From Melastoma dodecandrum (lineage: Eukaryota > Streptophyta > Magnoliopsida > Myrtales > Melastomataceae), in assembly GCA_029817715.1 (NCBI GenBank), contig JARUPY010000398.1:1302001-1366000 (forward strand): a stretch of DNA of 64,000 bases. Direction: 5' to 3'. Each line of letters opens with the position of its first letter. Positions within the stretch are counted from its first letter, which is position 1. Below are positions 18,822 to 27,537 of this stretch, in pieces. The notes under the pieces are model-generated. The model worked only from the letters and a program-made list of their open reading frames with translations, made no database searches and was not told the DNA's origin. The position numbers and the translations under genes are program-made.

Positions 18822-20247
18822 CGCTCGGCTCTGGGGCGCGCGCGGTTTCGGGTGCGGCGAGCAAGGCCTGCGTGATGCGCACCGCGGGCAGCTCGATGAC
18901 GATGCGCAGGCCGGGCGCGTTGTCCTCCAGCCGCATCGTGCCGTTGTGCAATCCCATCACCGCGGCGACGAGCGACAGGCCGAGGCCCGTGCCGGGCATG
19001 GAGCGCGAATTCTCGAGGCGCACGAAGCGCTGGGCGACGCGCTCGCGGTCGGCGGCGGCGATCCCCGGGCCACGATCGGCCACCGCGATCTCGATCACGC
19101 TGCCGCGCCGCGTCGCCGAGAGCGCGACGTGGCGTTGCGTGCCCTCAGCCCCGACGCCGTATTTCATCGCGTTGTCGACCAGGTTCGCGAGCGCTTGGCC
19201 GATCAACTCGCGGCTGCCGTGGACGAAGAGGTTTTGATCGATCTGCCCCACGAACGCGATGTCGCGCGCCTCGGCCACCGGCTCGTAGAGTTCGCCGACG
19301 TCGCTCGCGACGCCGGCCACATCGAAATCGCGCATGCCCTCGCGCCCTGCCCCGGCCTCCGCCCGCGCAATCATCAAAAGCGCGTTGAAGATGCGGATCA
19401 TCCCGTCCGCGTCCTCGATCACCTTTTCGATCACGCGACGATAGTCCTCGGCGCTGCGGTCGAGCCGCAGCGCGTCTTCGGCGCGATTGCGCAACCGCGT
19501 CAGCGGCGTCTTCAGGTCGTGCGCGACGTTGTCGGACACCTCCTTCAAGCCGGCGACGAGCGTCGAGATGCGCTCCAGCATCGCGTTCAGATTGACGACG
19601 AGCCGGTCGAGTTCGTCGCCCGATCCCGCGAGCGACAGGCGGCCGGACAGATCGCCTTCGACGATGCGACGGGCGTCGGCGTTGATGCGATCGACCCGAT
19701 GCAGCACACGGCGGGCGATGACGAGGCCGCCGATCGTGCCGATGGCGGTCAGCCAGGCGAGCGAGGTGAGGAGCGCGTGCCACAGAAGCGGCCGCAGGTT
19801 GTCGCCTTCCGCGAGATCGTGGCCGACGAGCAGGCGGAACCCGCCGGACAGTGCGAGGACGCGGGCCAGCGCGCGGCGCCGCTCGCCCTTCACGCGGTAG
19901 TGCGTCTCGACGACGCCCTTCTCGTCGAGGATGCCGGGCGGCAACGCGGACAGGTTGCCGACGATGGGCTCGCCTGCCGGCGTCGTCAGCAAATAGAGGC
20001 CGGCGCCCGGCACTTTGATGCGCTGTTCGACGATGTCGTAGACGCGCTGGATGCCGCCTTCGGAATATTGCTCCGACAGCCCGGTGACGTCGGTGTCGAT
20101 CGTCTGCGTGACCTGCTCGGCGCTCAGCGTCGAGACGCTGTAGCCGACGCTGAAGAGGACGAAGACCGCCCCGATCGACGTGACGACGAGATAGATCAGC
20201 GAGATCTTGAAGGCGGTGGTGCGGAACAGCCTAACGAGCGGTGTCAC
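18814..20247 (-). CDS. two-component sensor histidine kinase (degP-glnE locus)
   Basis: A 477-residue inner-membrane kinase: first helix at about residues 15-36, a periplasmic domain, second helix about 155-178, HAMP about 178-230, then HisKA with VAHDLKTPLTRLRNRAE (phosphoacceptor His243) and an HATPase_c domain (DRGPGIA, GTGLGLSLVAAV). The start is GTG; it overlaps the 3' end of the response-regulator gene by 17 bases, so the two form a cognate pair. The order degP, regulator, kinase, glnE downstream of a ccm cluster is conserved in rhizobia. The signal sensed is unknown; proximity to degP suggests envelope stress, an inference. Confidence 0.93.
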   Translation of the reverse strand: MTPLVRLFRTTAFKISLIYLVVTSIGAVFVLFSVGYSVSTLSAEQVTQTIDTDVTGLSEQYSEGGIQRVYDIVEQRIKVPGAGLYLLTTPAGEPIVGNLSALPPGILDEKGVVETHYRVKGERRRALARVLALSGGFRLLVGHDLAEGDNLRPLLWHALLTSLAWLTAIGTIGGLVIARRVLHRVDRINADARRIVEGDLSGRLSLAGSGDELDRLVVNLNAMLERISTLVAGLKEVSDNVAHDLKTPLTRLRNRAEDALRLDRSAEDYRRVIEKVIEDADGMIRIFNALLMIARAEAGAGREGMRDFDVAGVASDVGELYEPVAEARDIAFVGQIDQNLFVHGSRELIGQALANLVDNAMKYGVGAEGTQRHVALSATRRGSVIEIAVADRGPGIAAADRERVAQRFVRLENSRSMPGTGLGLSLVAAVMGLHNGTMRLEDNAPGLRIVIELPAVRITQALLAAPETARAPEPSGA

Positions 20248-20923
20248 GGATCGTGTATCCCGCGCCGCGCACCGTCTGCAGGAGCGGCGGATCGAAGCCT
20301 TTGTCGATCTTGGCGCGCAGGCGGGAGATATGCACGTCGATGACGTTGGTCTGGGGGTCGAAATGGTAGTCCCAGACGTTTTCGAGCAGCATCGTGCGCG
20401 TCACGACCTGGCCCGTGTGCTTCATCAGATATTCGAGGAGACGGAATTCGCGCGGCTGCAGCACGATCTCCTTGCCGTTGCGGGTCAACTTGTGGGCGAG
20501 ACGGTCAAGCTCGAGGCCACCGACCCGGTAGACCGTGTCCTCGCCGTTCGCGGCGGTCTTGCGTCGCGCCAGGACCTCGACGCGGGCGAGCAACTCGGAG
20601 AATGCGTAAGGCTTGGCGAGATAATCGTCGCCGCCGGCGCGCAGGCCCTTCACGCGATCGTCGACCTGACCGAGCGCCGAGAGGATGAGAACGGGCGTGG
20701 CCAGCTTCTGCGCGCGCAACGCGCCGATCAGGGAGAGACCGTCCATCTTCGGCAGCATGCGATCGACGATCAAAACGTCGTAGCCGCCTTCAAGCGCGAG
20801 GTCATAGCCTTCGAGGCCGTCCTTCGCGGGATCGGCGAGGTGGCCGGATTCGCGGAACGCCTTGACGAGATATTGGGACGCTTCGGCATCGTCCTCGACC
20901 ACCAGGATTCGCATCAGCGACAT
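20231..20923 (-). CDS. OmpR-family response regulator
   Basis: A 230-residue regulator with a receiver domain (acidic pocket ED near residues 10-12, phosphoacceptor Asp54 in LIVDRMLPKMDG, Lys in DDYLAKPYAF) and a winged-helix DNA-binding domain ending DPPLLQTVRGAGYTI. AGGA nine bases before the ATG supports the start, although an ATG three codons later (MRILVVEDD) would match many relatives better. It is followed by its sensor kinase with a 17-base overlap, and preceded by degP, from which it is separated by a 110-base spacer holding two hairpins. Confidence 0.95.
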   Translation of the reverse strand: MSLMRILVVEDDAEASQYLVKAFRESGHLADPAKDGLEGYDLALEGGYDVLIVDRMLPKMDGLSLIGALRAQKLATPVLILSALGQVDDRVKGLRAGGDDYLAKPYAFSELLARVEVLARRKTAANGEDTVYRVGGLELDRLAHKLTRNGKEIVLQPREFRLLEYLMKHTGQVVTRTMLLENVWDYHFDPQTNVIDVHISRLRAKIDKGFDPPLLQTVRGAGYTIRDTAR

Positions 20924-20947
20924 ATAGAAAATTCCTCGCGAAACACA

Positions 20948-20973
20948 GCAGGCCGGGATCGCTCCCGGCCTGC
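20948..20973 (-). terminator. perfect 11-bp stem hairpin after degP
   Basis: GCAGGCCGGGA and TCCCGGCCTGC pair perfectly around a TCGC tetranucleotide loop, in the spacer between the degP stop and the response-regulator start. In the direction of degP transcription the stem is followed by TGTGTTTCG, a weak U-rich tail. It may terminate or attenuate degP transcripts and separately set expression of the regulator operon. Confidence 0.5.
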
Positions 20974-20981
20974 GGCGTTCG

Positions 20982-21016
20982 GACGAGACGGCGATGGGAG
21001 GAGCCGCCGCCTCGTC
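20982..21016 (-). terminator. second stem-loop in the degP-regulator spacer
   Basis: A 12-bp stem with one G-T pair (GACGAGACGGCG against CGCCGCCTCGTC) and an 11-base loop lies immediately after the degP stop, 8 bases from the neighbouring hairpin. No T tract follows it. It may protect the degP mRNA 3' end or act with the second hairpin. Confidence 0.35.
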
Positions 21017-21033
21017 TCAAGGGGCGTGCGGCC

Positions 21034-22611
21034 TCAGCCGTTCGCGGTGGTGCCGAGGGCGACGTAGCGGATGCCCTGGTCGTTCTTCACCCGAAGCAGC
21101 ACGGCCTTGCGGCCATCCTTCTTGGCGGCACTGATCACGCGCGTGATGTCGGAGGGCTTCGACACCTTGTCGCCGCCAGCCTCCAGGATCACGTCGCCGA
21201 CCTTGAGGCCTTTCTGCGCGGCAGCCCCGTCCTGGTCGACGTCGGCGATCACGACACCCTCGCTGCCGGCGCCCGGGATCGACGCGGCCGGCGCGAGCTG
21301 CATGCCGAGCGCGGCGATCGTCGCCTTGCTGCTGTCGACCGAGCCCCGGTCGCCGTCGATTTCGGCCTTGGCGAGCTTGTCGCTGTTCGGAAGCGTGCCG
21401 AGCTTGACGTCGGTCGTCTTTTCCTTGCCGTCGTGCCAGAAGGTCAGTGTCGCCTTGGCGTCCGGACCAAGCCCGGCGATCGTGCGAGCGAGTTCACGCG
21501 GCCCGTCGATCTTCTTGCCATCGACGCCGAGGATCACGTCACCCGACTTGATGCCCGCGGCCGACGCCGGCCCGGTGGGCTGGGCTTCGGCGACGAGCGC
21601 GCCCTTCGTCGAGGACAGGCCCATGGATTCGGCGATCTCGTCCGTGACCGGCTGAATCTGCACGCCGATCCAACCACGCGACACGACGCCCTTCGTCTCG
21701 AGCGCATGGATGACGTTCTGCGCGACCTCGGAGGGGATCGCGAAGCCGATGCCGACGCTGCCGCCCGACGGCGAGTAGATCGCCGTGTTGACGCCGACCA
21801 CCTGGCCGTTCGCGTTGAACGTCGGGCCGCCCGAGTTGCCGCGGTTCACCGGCGCGTCGATCTGCAGGAAGTCGTCGTAGGGGCCGGCGCCGATGTCGCG
21901 GCCGCGGGCCGAGACGATGCCGGCCGTCACGGTGCCGCCGAGGCCGAAGGGATTGCCGACCGCGATGACCCAGTCGCCCACGCGCGGAGACTTCGCCGCC
22001 CACGGCACGAAGGGATAGGTGCCCGGCTTCGTGACCTTCAGCAACGCGAGATCGGTCTTCTTGTCGGTGCCGATGATCTTGGCCGGCAGCGTCGTGCCGT
22101 CGTCGGTGACGAGCTGGACCTCGGTCGCATGCTCGACGACGTGGTTGTTCGTCACGACGTAGCCATCGGGCGAGATGAAGAAGCCCGATCCTTGCGCCTG
22201 GGTCATGTGCGGCTTGGCCGACTGCCCATTGTTGCGGTTGTGGTCGCGGAATTGCTTGAAGAAGCGCTCGAGCGGATCGCCGGGCTGAAGCTGCGGCCCT
22301 TCCTGCTGATCGTTGTCGCTGTTCTCTTCGTTGTTCTCGGCGCTCTCGGTCATCTTGACCTTCACCGAGACGACGGCGTTGCGAACATGGTCGACGACGT
22401 CGGCGAACGAGGTCGGGTTGACGGTGATCGTGTGCTCGGCGCCCGTCGTCGCGGGGGCTTCGGCGAAGGCGAGATGCGGGCCGAAGCCGCCGGCGACGGC
22501 GCCCGAGAGCGCGAGCGCGCCGGCCGCGCCGAGAAGTGCGAAGCGGGTCGAGACGCGGCGCTTCGTCGGGCCAGGCGTCGGGGAACCCGGGGAATGCAAT
22601 GTGTCGGCCAT
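21034..22611 (-). CDS. degP: DegP/HtrA-type periplasmic serine endoprotease (Do family)
   Basis: A 525-residue protease with an N-terminal membrane or signal segment (about residues 23-50, ending LAFAEA), a trypsin-like domain with the triad His157 (NNHVVEH), Asp187 (KTDLALL) and Ser260 (RGNSGGPTF), and two PDZ domains (about 330-420 and 445-520). The acidic, Asn-rich loop before the active site corresponds to the LA loop. It degrades or refolds misfolded envelope proteins. The ATG at 22611 has GGAGA seven bases upstream; the 60 upstream residues of the open frame are not conserved-looking. Located between the ccm cluster and a two-component pair, as in rhizobia. Confidence 0.95.
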   Translation of the reverse strand: MADTLHSPGSPTPGPTKRRVSTRFALLGAAGALALSGAVAGGFGPHLAFAEAPATTGAEHTITVNPTSFADVVDHVRNAVVSVKVKMTESAENNEENSDNDQQEGPQLQPGDPLERFFKQFRDHNRNNGQSAKPHMTQAQGSGFFISPDGYVVTNNHVVEHATEVQLVTDDGTTLPAKIIGTDKKTDLALLKVTKPGTYPFVPWAAKSPRVGDWVIAVGNPFGLGGTVTAGIVSARGRDIGAGPYDDFLQIDAPVNRGNSGGPTFNANGQVVGVNTAIYSPSGGSVGIGFAIPSEVAQNVIHALETKGVVSRGWIGVQIQPVTDEIAESMGLSSTKGALVAEAQPTGPASAAGIKSGDVILGVDGKKIDGPRELARTIAGLGPDAKATLTFWHDGKEKTTDVKLGTLPNSDKLAKAEIDGDRGSVDSSKATIAALGMQLAPAASIPGAGSEGVVIADVDQDGAAAQKGLKVGDVILEAGGDKVSKPSDITRVISAAKKDGRKAVLLRVKNDQGIRYVALGTTANG

Positions 22612-22873
22612 CGAGGTCTCCGTTGGTCGGCGATACGTCCCGTTCGCCGGATGACGACACAATGGCGAAGGCCGGCTTACTTGCGGATGTCCGAGGCATG
22701 AAATGTTCGTAAGGTTGGCACGGTGAGGCCTGGGGCCGACGTGCGGCGAAACTGTTGCACGGAAGCGGCAGGGTTGAAGATTCCGCCACAATCTGTAACC
22801 TCCGCGCAGCTGAGCCTTTCGGGCATCAGCGGGCTGTCGGGGGCAGTTGGCAGACGAAAACGGGGGAATCGCC

Positions 22874-23074
22874 TTGAATCACGACAGGACGGACCACCGC
22901 GGCGCGCGCGCCCACCAGGACCGGGACGAACGCAGCATCCGCGTTCGCGCGCTCATGGAAGCGGGCGCGAACGGTCGCGCGTTGACGGGACTGGAGGTGC
23001 GCGAGGTGTGCGAAGCCTTGCGGGCGCAGTTCGAGCGCACGCCAACGCACTTCCACAGCGGCTTCGGCGCTTAA
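22874..23074 (+). CDS. possible small protein, unknown
   Basis: A 66-residue open frame starting at TTG, with GGGGG eight bases upstream, in the gap between degP and ccmH and on the opposite strand to both. The product is charged (basic/acidic N-terminus, then a predicted helix VREVCEALRAQFERT) with no recognised domain. The third codon positions are mostly G or C, as in real genes here. A longer version from TTG at 22847 is also open. A reverse-strand frame (22826-23056) is an alternative. Low confidence. Confidence 0.3.
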   Translation: MNHDRTDHRGARAHQDRDERSIRVRALMEAGANGRALTGLEVREVCEALRAQFERTPTHFHSGFGA

Positions 23075-23125
23075 GCGAAGGTTTCGCGGGTGCGCGCGCG
23101 TGCCCCCGCCGATCCTCGAGCGACG

Positions 23126-23596
23126 TCAGGCGTCACCGGGATGCAGGATCGTCTTCAGGCGCTCGCGTTCGGCCTCGCTCAGTTCCTTGTCCGGCGCGCT
23201 CGTCGGTCGGCGCCGTAGTGCGGCCAGGATCGCGCCGCCGCCGAGCAGCACCAGGATCGGCGTACCCCAGAGCAGCATGGTCTGCATCTCGAAGGGCGGC
23301 CGCAGCAGAATGAACTGCCCGTAGCGCGCCACGAGGTAGTCCCGCACCTGCTCGTTCGTGTCGCCCGCCTCAAGGCGCTCGCGCACCAGCACGCGAAGAT
23401 CATGGGCGAGCGCCGCGTGACTGTCGTCGATCGACTGGTTCTGGCACACGAGGCAGCGCAGGCCCTCCGAGATCGTGCGGGCGCGCGCCTCGAGCGCGGG
23501 GTTCTGCAGCATCTCGTCCGGCTCGACGGCAGCCGCCGGCGCCGCCATCGCGACGAGCAGGATCAGCGGCAGGACACGGCGGGCGCCCATCCTCAT
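23126..23596 (-). CDS. ccmH: cytochrome c-type biogenesis protein CcmH (CycL)
   Basis: A 156-residue protein with a signal peptide (MGARRVLPLILLVAMAAPAAA), the periplasmic thioredoxin-like RCLVCQNQSI motif (Cys48 and Cys51) and one C-terminal membrane helix (LLWGTPILVLLGGGAILAAL). It reduces apocytochrome c cysteines for haem attachment. The start ATG overlaps the ccmF stop as ATGA; a second ATG two codons later is also possible. It is the last gene of the ccmI-ccmE-ccmF-ccmH set. A separate ccmG is not in this window. Confidence 0.95.
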   Translation of the reverse strand: MRMGARRVLPLILLVAMAAPAAAVEPDEMLQNPALEARARTISEGLRCLVCQNQSIDDSHAALAHDLRVLVRERLEAGDTNEQVRDYLVARYGQFILLRPPFEMQTMLLWGTPILVLLGGGAILAALRRRPTSAPDKELSEAERERLKTILHPGDA

Positions 23597-25566
23597 TCCG
23601 CCGGCACCGCGCTGGCGCCGGGCCGCCGCACCCGCGCGGCGATGCCGAAGCGCAGGCGACGATCGGACAGCGACAGAGCGCCGCCGAAACCCATGATCAG
23701 CGCGCCGATCCAGATCAAGGTGACGAGCGGCTTCCAGAACAGTTTGACGTCGATCTTCTGCGTGCCGTTGGGGGCACCGATCGACTCGTAGATCTGTCCG
23801 AAGCCTGGCGTGACGATCCCCGCCTCGGCGCGGGCCATCCTGCGGATCGGGTAGAAGCGGGTCGCCGGCTGCAGCACCGCGATCTGGCGGCCGTCGCGCC
23901 GCAGGATCGTCGAGGCGACGGTCGCGGTGTAGTTCGGCCCCTGCTGCTGCGTGACGCTCTCGAGCTGCGCGTCGAAGGGGCCGATCAAAGCCGTCTGGCC
24001 GGCCGTCATCGACAGGATGTGCTCCTGGCCCCAGCCGGCCGAGGCGAGGCCCAGCAACGTGACGCCGAGCCCGGCATGAGCGATCGCGGTCCCGTAGGCG
24101 GAGCGCGGCAGCACGCTCGCGCGTGCGGCGGCGTTGGACGCTCCGCCTCCGAAAACGCGCCGCGCCAGATCGACGAAGGCCCCGACGATGGCGAAGGCCG
24201 CCAGCCCCGACATGCAGTAAGCCGTCACCGGCGCGCCTTTCCAGGCCGCGAAAGCCAGGAGCGTCGCCAAGCCCGCGAGCATGGCGACGAAGAGCCGTTG
24301 GCAGGCGCCGAGCAGGTCGCCCCGCTTCCATGCCAGCATCTGGCCGACCGGCATCGCCAAGAAGAGCGGCACGGTGAGGGGGACGAAGGTCGAGTTGAAG
24401 AACGGCGCGCCGACGGAGATCTTCTGGCCCGTCGTCGCCTCCAGCGCGAGCGGATAGAGCGTCCCGACGAGCACGGTGGCGCAGGCGGCGGTCAGCAGCA
24501 GGTTGTTGAGCACGAGCGCGCCCTCGCGCGACACCGGCGCGAAGAGGCCGCCCTGCCGCAGCGTGCCGGCGCGCCAGCCGTAGAGCGCCAGCGAGCCGCC
24601 GATGAAGAAGACCAGGATGGCGAGGATCGCCTTGCCGCGCAGCGGGTCCGTCGCGAAGGCGTGGACGGAGGTCAGCACGCCCGAGCGCACGAGGAACGTG
24701 CCGATGAGCGAGAGCGAGAAGGCGAGGATCGCGAGGAAGATCGTCCAGACCTTCAGCGCCTCGCGCTTCTCCATGACGCTGGTGCAGTGGAGCAGCGCCG
24801 TCCCGGCCAGCCAGGGCATGAGCGAAGCGTTCTCGACCGGGTCCCAGAACCAGAACCCGCCCCAGCCGAGCGTGTAATAGGCCCAGTACGAGCCCATCGC
24901 GATGCCCAGCGTCAGGAAGATCCACGCGATCAGCGTCCACGGCCGCACGAAGCGCGCCCAGGCGGCGTCGACGCGACCCGCGATCAGCGCGGCGGCCGCG
25001 AAGGAGAAGGTCATCGAGAAGCCGACATAGCCGAGGTAGAGGAGCGGCGGATGGATCGCGAGGCCCGGGTCCTGAAGCAGCGGGTTGAGATCCTGCCCCT
25101 CGATCGGCGGCGCGAGCACGCGCGCGAACGGATCCGAGGTCAGCAGGATGAAGAGCAGGAACGCCGCCGCGATCCAAGATTGCACGCAGAGCACGAGCGC
25201 CTTCAGGTCCGCCGGCATGCCGCGCGAGGCGAGCGCCACCGCCGCGGCGAAGATCGCCAGGATGAGCACCCAGAGCAGCATCGAACCTTCGTGGTTCCCC
25301 CACACGCCCGTGATCTTGTAGACGAGCGGCTTCGCCGAGGCGGAGTTCTCGATCACGTTGACGAGCGAGAAGTCGGACGTCACGTGCGCGTAAGTCAGCG
25401 CCGCGAAGGCGGCCGCCGTGAAGACGAAGCCCGTGACGGCGACGGGGGCGGCCGTGCGCAGCAGCCGCCCGTCCCGCGCGACATGGCCGACGAGCGGCCC
25501 GACCGCGTTCACGCAGGCCAGAGCGAGCGCGAGGACGAGCGCGAAATGTCCGGTCTCGATGATCAT
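23593..25566 (-). CDS. ccmF: haem lyase CcmF (CycK)
   Basis: A 657-residue polytopic protein, normal length for CcmF, with about fifteen membrane helices. The tryptophan-rich haem-handling loop WGGFWFWDPVENASLMPWL (about residue 233) identifies the family; conserved histidines flank it. It takes haem from CcmE and attaches it to the CXXCH motif of apocytochrome c together with CcmH and CcmI. It is followed directly by ccmH (4-base overlap) but is separated from ccmE by 214 bases that contain an inverted pair of palindromic repeats, so the operon may be partly attenuated here. Confidence 0.97.
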   Translation of the reverse strand: MIIETGHFALVLALALACVNAVGPLVGHVARDGRLLRTAAPVAVTGFVFTAAAFAALTYAHVTSDFSLVNVIENSASAKPLVYKITGVWGNHEGSMLLWVLILAIFAAAVALASRGMPADLKALVLCVQSWIAAAFLLFILLTSDPFARVLAPPIEGQDLNPLLQDPGLAIHPPLLYLGYVGFSMTFSFAAAALIAGRVDAAWARFVRPWTLIAWIFLTLGIAMGSYWAYYTLGWGGFWFWDPVENASLMPWLAGTALLHCTSVMEKREALKVWTIFLAILAFSLSLIGTFLVRSGVLTSVHAFATDPLRGKAILAILVFFIGGSLALYGWRAGTLRQGGLFAPVSREGALVLNNLLLTAACATVLVGTLYPLALEATTGQKISVGAPFFNSTFVPLTVPLFLAMPVGQMLAWKRGDLLGACQRLFVAMLAGLATLLAFAAWKGAPVTAYCMSGLAAFAIVGAFVDLARRVFGGGASNAAARASVLPRSAYGTAIAHAGLGVTLLGLASAGWGQEHILSMTAGQTALIGPFDAQLESVTQQQGPNYTATVASTILRRDGRQIAVLQPATRFYPIRRMARAEAGIVTPGFGQIYESIGAPNGTQKIDVKLFWKPLVTLIWIGALIMGFGGALSLSDRRLRFGIAARVRRPGASAVPAE

Positions 25567-25581
25567 TGGCGAGTGCTCCTA

Positions 25582-25761
25582 TCCTCCCCCGTGCAACGGG
25601 GGAGGGGGACCATGCGAAGCATGGTGGAGGGGGCGGCACCTTGGGCGAATTGAGCGGCGGGCGCCACGCCTCTTTGTCGGCAGGACCTGCGGCGCGGGCG
25701 GCCCCCTCCACCGCCTTCGGCGGTCCCCCTCCCCCGCTGCGCTTCGCTCCGCAGGGGAGGA
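25582..25761. repeat. inverted pair of mosaic palindromic intergenic repeats
   Basis: Two related elements face each other. Left: 25582-25634, reading TCCTCCCC, a small hairpin, GGGGGAGGGGGACC, hairpin CATGCGAAGCATG, then GTGGAGGGGGC. Right: 25701-25761, whose reverse complement has the same blocks but different hairpin loops (CGCCGAAGGCG and a GCGGAGCGAAGCGC-type stem). The conserved G-rich blocks with compensating stems are typical of REP-like elements scattered in alphaproteobacterial genomes. They lie between ccmE and ccmF and can fold into a long stem. Confidence 0.75.
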
Positions 25762-25780
25762 TGAGTGCGCTTCACCCGCC

Positions 25781-26284
25781 TCATGGCGAGGCGCTCGCGC
25801 GCTTGCCGTCGGCGCCCGGCGCCTTGTCGGTCACGGCGGGCGGCGGGGCGTCCCCCTCGTTCCAGCGGCCGGACTTCTTCAAGGCGTCGGCGACTTCCTT
25901 GGGCATGTAGCGCTCGTCGTGCTTGGCGAGCACGCTGTCGGCGTGGAACACGCCGTCGGTGCCGACGGTCCCCTCGACGACGGCGCCCTGCCCTTCGCGG
26001 AACAGGTCCGGGAGGAGGCCGGTGTAGGTCACCTTCACGTCGTGCTTCGTGTCGGTGACCGCGAAACGGATTTCCTCGCCGCCCTCGCGCTTGAACGATC
26101 CGGCCTCGACGAGGCCGCCGATTCTCAGCCGTGTGCCCGGCGCCGGATCCTTTTGCGCGTATTCGGTCGGGCCGTAGAAGAAGACGATCGTATCGCGCAA
26201 CGCGTAGAGCGACAGGCCGACGGCGAGGCCGATCGTGCCGAGCGCCGCGCCGATCAGCGAAAGGCGCTTCTTCTTCCGCGTCAT
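25781..26284 (-). CDS. ccmE: haem chaperone CcmE (CycJ)
   Basis: A 167-residue protein starting MTRKKKRLSL, with an N-terminal membrane anchor (about residues 8-28) and a periplasmic OB-fold. The haem-binding AKHDERYMPKEV motif carries the covalently binding His122 and Tyr126. A flexible Pro/Ala/Asp tail follows. It holds haem delivered by CcmABCD and passes it to CcmF. The start lies one base after the ccmI stop (TAG-G-ATG), which rules out the longer open frame that begins inside ccmI. Confidence 0.96.
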   Translation of the reverse strand: MTRKKKRLSLIGAALGTIGLAVGLSLYALRDTIVFFYGPTEYAQKDPAPGTRLRIGGLVEAGSFKREGGEEIRFAVTDTKHDVKVTYTGLLPDLFREGQGAVVEGTVGTDGVFHADSVLAKHDERYMPKEVADALKKSGRWNEGDAPPPAVTDKAPGADGKRASASP

Positions 26285-26285
26285 C

Positions 26286-27416
26286 CTACCCTTCCAGTCC
26301 GAGCTCGCGAGCAAGATCGTCGAGCCGCTTGGTCGCCGCCGGGTCCGCCGCGAACGTCTTCTTCGCGTCGCCCAGAGCGCCCTTCGCCTTGTCGGCCTCG
26401 TCGAGCACGCGATAGGCTCGCACGAGGCGCAACCAGCCTTCGATGTCGTTGCCGTCGGTCTTCAGCCGCGCGGCCAGGCGATCCACCATCATGTGGATCA
26501 TCGCCTGCTGCTGGTCCTTCGGCAATGCCGCGACGCTCGCCATTCTGGCTGCCATGTCGCCGCCGGCCGCGGGCCCACCGGCGGCGGTTGCAGGGGTCTC
26601 GTCCAGCGCGGCGATGTGCTCGCGCACCGTCGGGATCCACGGCGCACCCTTGGGCGAGGCGGCGAGCAGATTCGTCCAGAGCGTCTTCGCCTTCGCCTTG
26701 TCGCCTTCCTGCTCGGCGGCCATGCCGAGGTAGAAGGCCGCGGCCGGCGATTTCGGATCGAGCGCGACCGCATGTTCGAAGTCCGCCTTGGCCTCGCCGG
26801 AGACCGTCGTGCCGCCCGCTGCCGCCATCTCGACCTGGCCGAGGCTGGACCACCGGTCCGCCGAGGGGCCGAGCACGCGCATTTCGTTGAGATAGGCGCG
26901 CTTGGCGTCGTCGTAGCGCTGGAGCCGGACATAGATCGGGGCGAGGACGCTCCAGCCGCGGCCGTCGTTGGGATCCTTGGCGAGGTGATCCTCGATGCGC
27001 TTGATCGCCGTCGCCATGTCCATCTGCGCGGGCGGGGCATCCAGGCGGGCCTGGAGCGGTTCATCCGGCATGCCGGGGGCGCCGATGGTCCGGTAGAGCC
27101 CGATCGCCAGCGCGGGAATGAAGAGCAGCGCGGTGAGCGCGACGGCGATCGTCAGCCGCAGCGAACCGCCCCTGACATCCGCACCGGCGCGCTGGCGTGC
27201 CGTCATGAGGCGACGCGCCGCCTCGACACGGGCGGCCTCCGCCTCGGGCGCGCCGATCACGCCGCGGGAGAGATCGCGGTCGATCTCGGCGGTCTGAGCC
27301 TCGTAGAAGGCGACGTCGAGTTCGCGCGCATCCGTCACCGCCGGCTTGCGCGCCAGCGGTACAAGGACCGCGAGCAGCGCCGCCGCCGTCAGCAGGCCGA
27401 AGATGAGCCAGATCAT
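26286..27416 (-). CDS. ccmI: cytochrome c biogenesis protein CcmI (CycH)
   Basis: A 376-residue protein with two N-terminal membrane helices (MIWLIFGLLTAAALL and LRLTIAVALTALLFIPA) separated by a leucine-zipper-like cytoplasmic loop containing DRDLSRGVIG, then a periplasmic TPR region. CcmI binds apocytochrome C-termini and presents them to CcmF/CcmH. The ATG at 27416 starts at the first helix as in relatives; the frame continues 13 codons upstream without a good site. First gene of the ccm operon here, divergent from nothing: the TonB-C-like gene upstream is on the same strand, 121 bases away. Confidence 0.94.
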   Translation of the reverse strand: MIWLIFGLLTAAALLAVLVPLARKPAVTDARELDVAFYEAQTAEIDRDLSRGVIGAPEAEAARVEAARRLMTARQRAGADVRGGSLRLTIAVALTALLFIPALAIGLYRTIGAPGMPDEPLQARLDAPPAQMDMATAIKRIEDHLAKDPNDGRGWSVLAPIYVRLQRYDDAKRAYLNEMRVLGPSADRWSSLGQVEMAAAGGTTVSGEAKADFEHAVALDPKSPAAAFYLGMAAEQEGDKAKAKTLWTNLLAASPKGAPWIPTVREHIAALDETPATAAGGPAAGGDMAARMASVAALPKDQQQAMIHMMVDRLAARLKTDGNDIEGWLRLVRAYRVLDEADKAKGALGDAKKTFAADPAATKRLDDLARELGLEG

Positions 27417-27537
27417 GGTCAAGACGTGCTGCGGGCCTCTTGCGGCATCCTCCACGGCGCCGATGTGCCTCGGCGACCGCGACCCGTTCTATCCCCCGCC
27501 CCCAGTGAGCGAAAGCTGCTTTGTGTCACGGCGCCGA

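Noticed and set aside
21034..22791. 585-residue version of DegP
   Set aside because: The 60 extra residues lack a ribosome site and signal features; the ATG at 22611 has GGAGA and starts a normal leader.
23126..25711. 861-residue reverse-strand open frame ending in the ccmH sequence
   Set aside because: Only the last 156 codons are ccmH; the upstream part is out-of-frame antisense reading of ccmF, and ccmF itself overlaps ccmH with ATGA.
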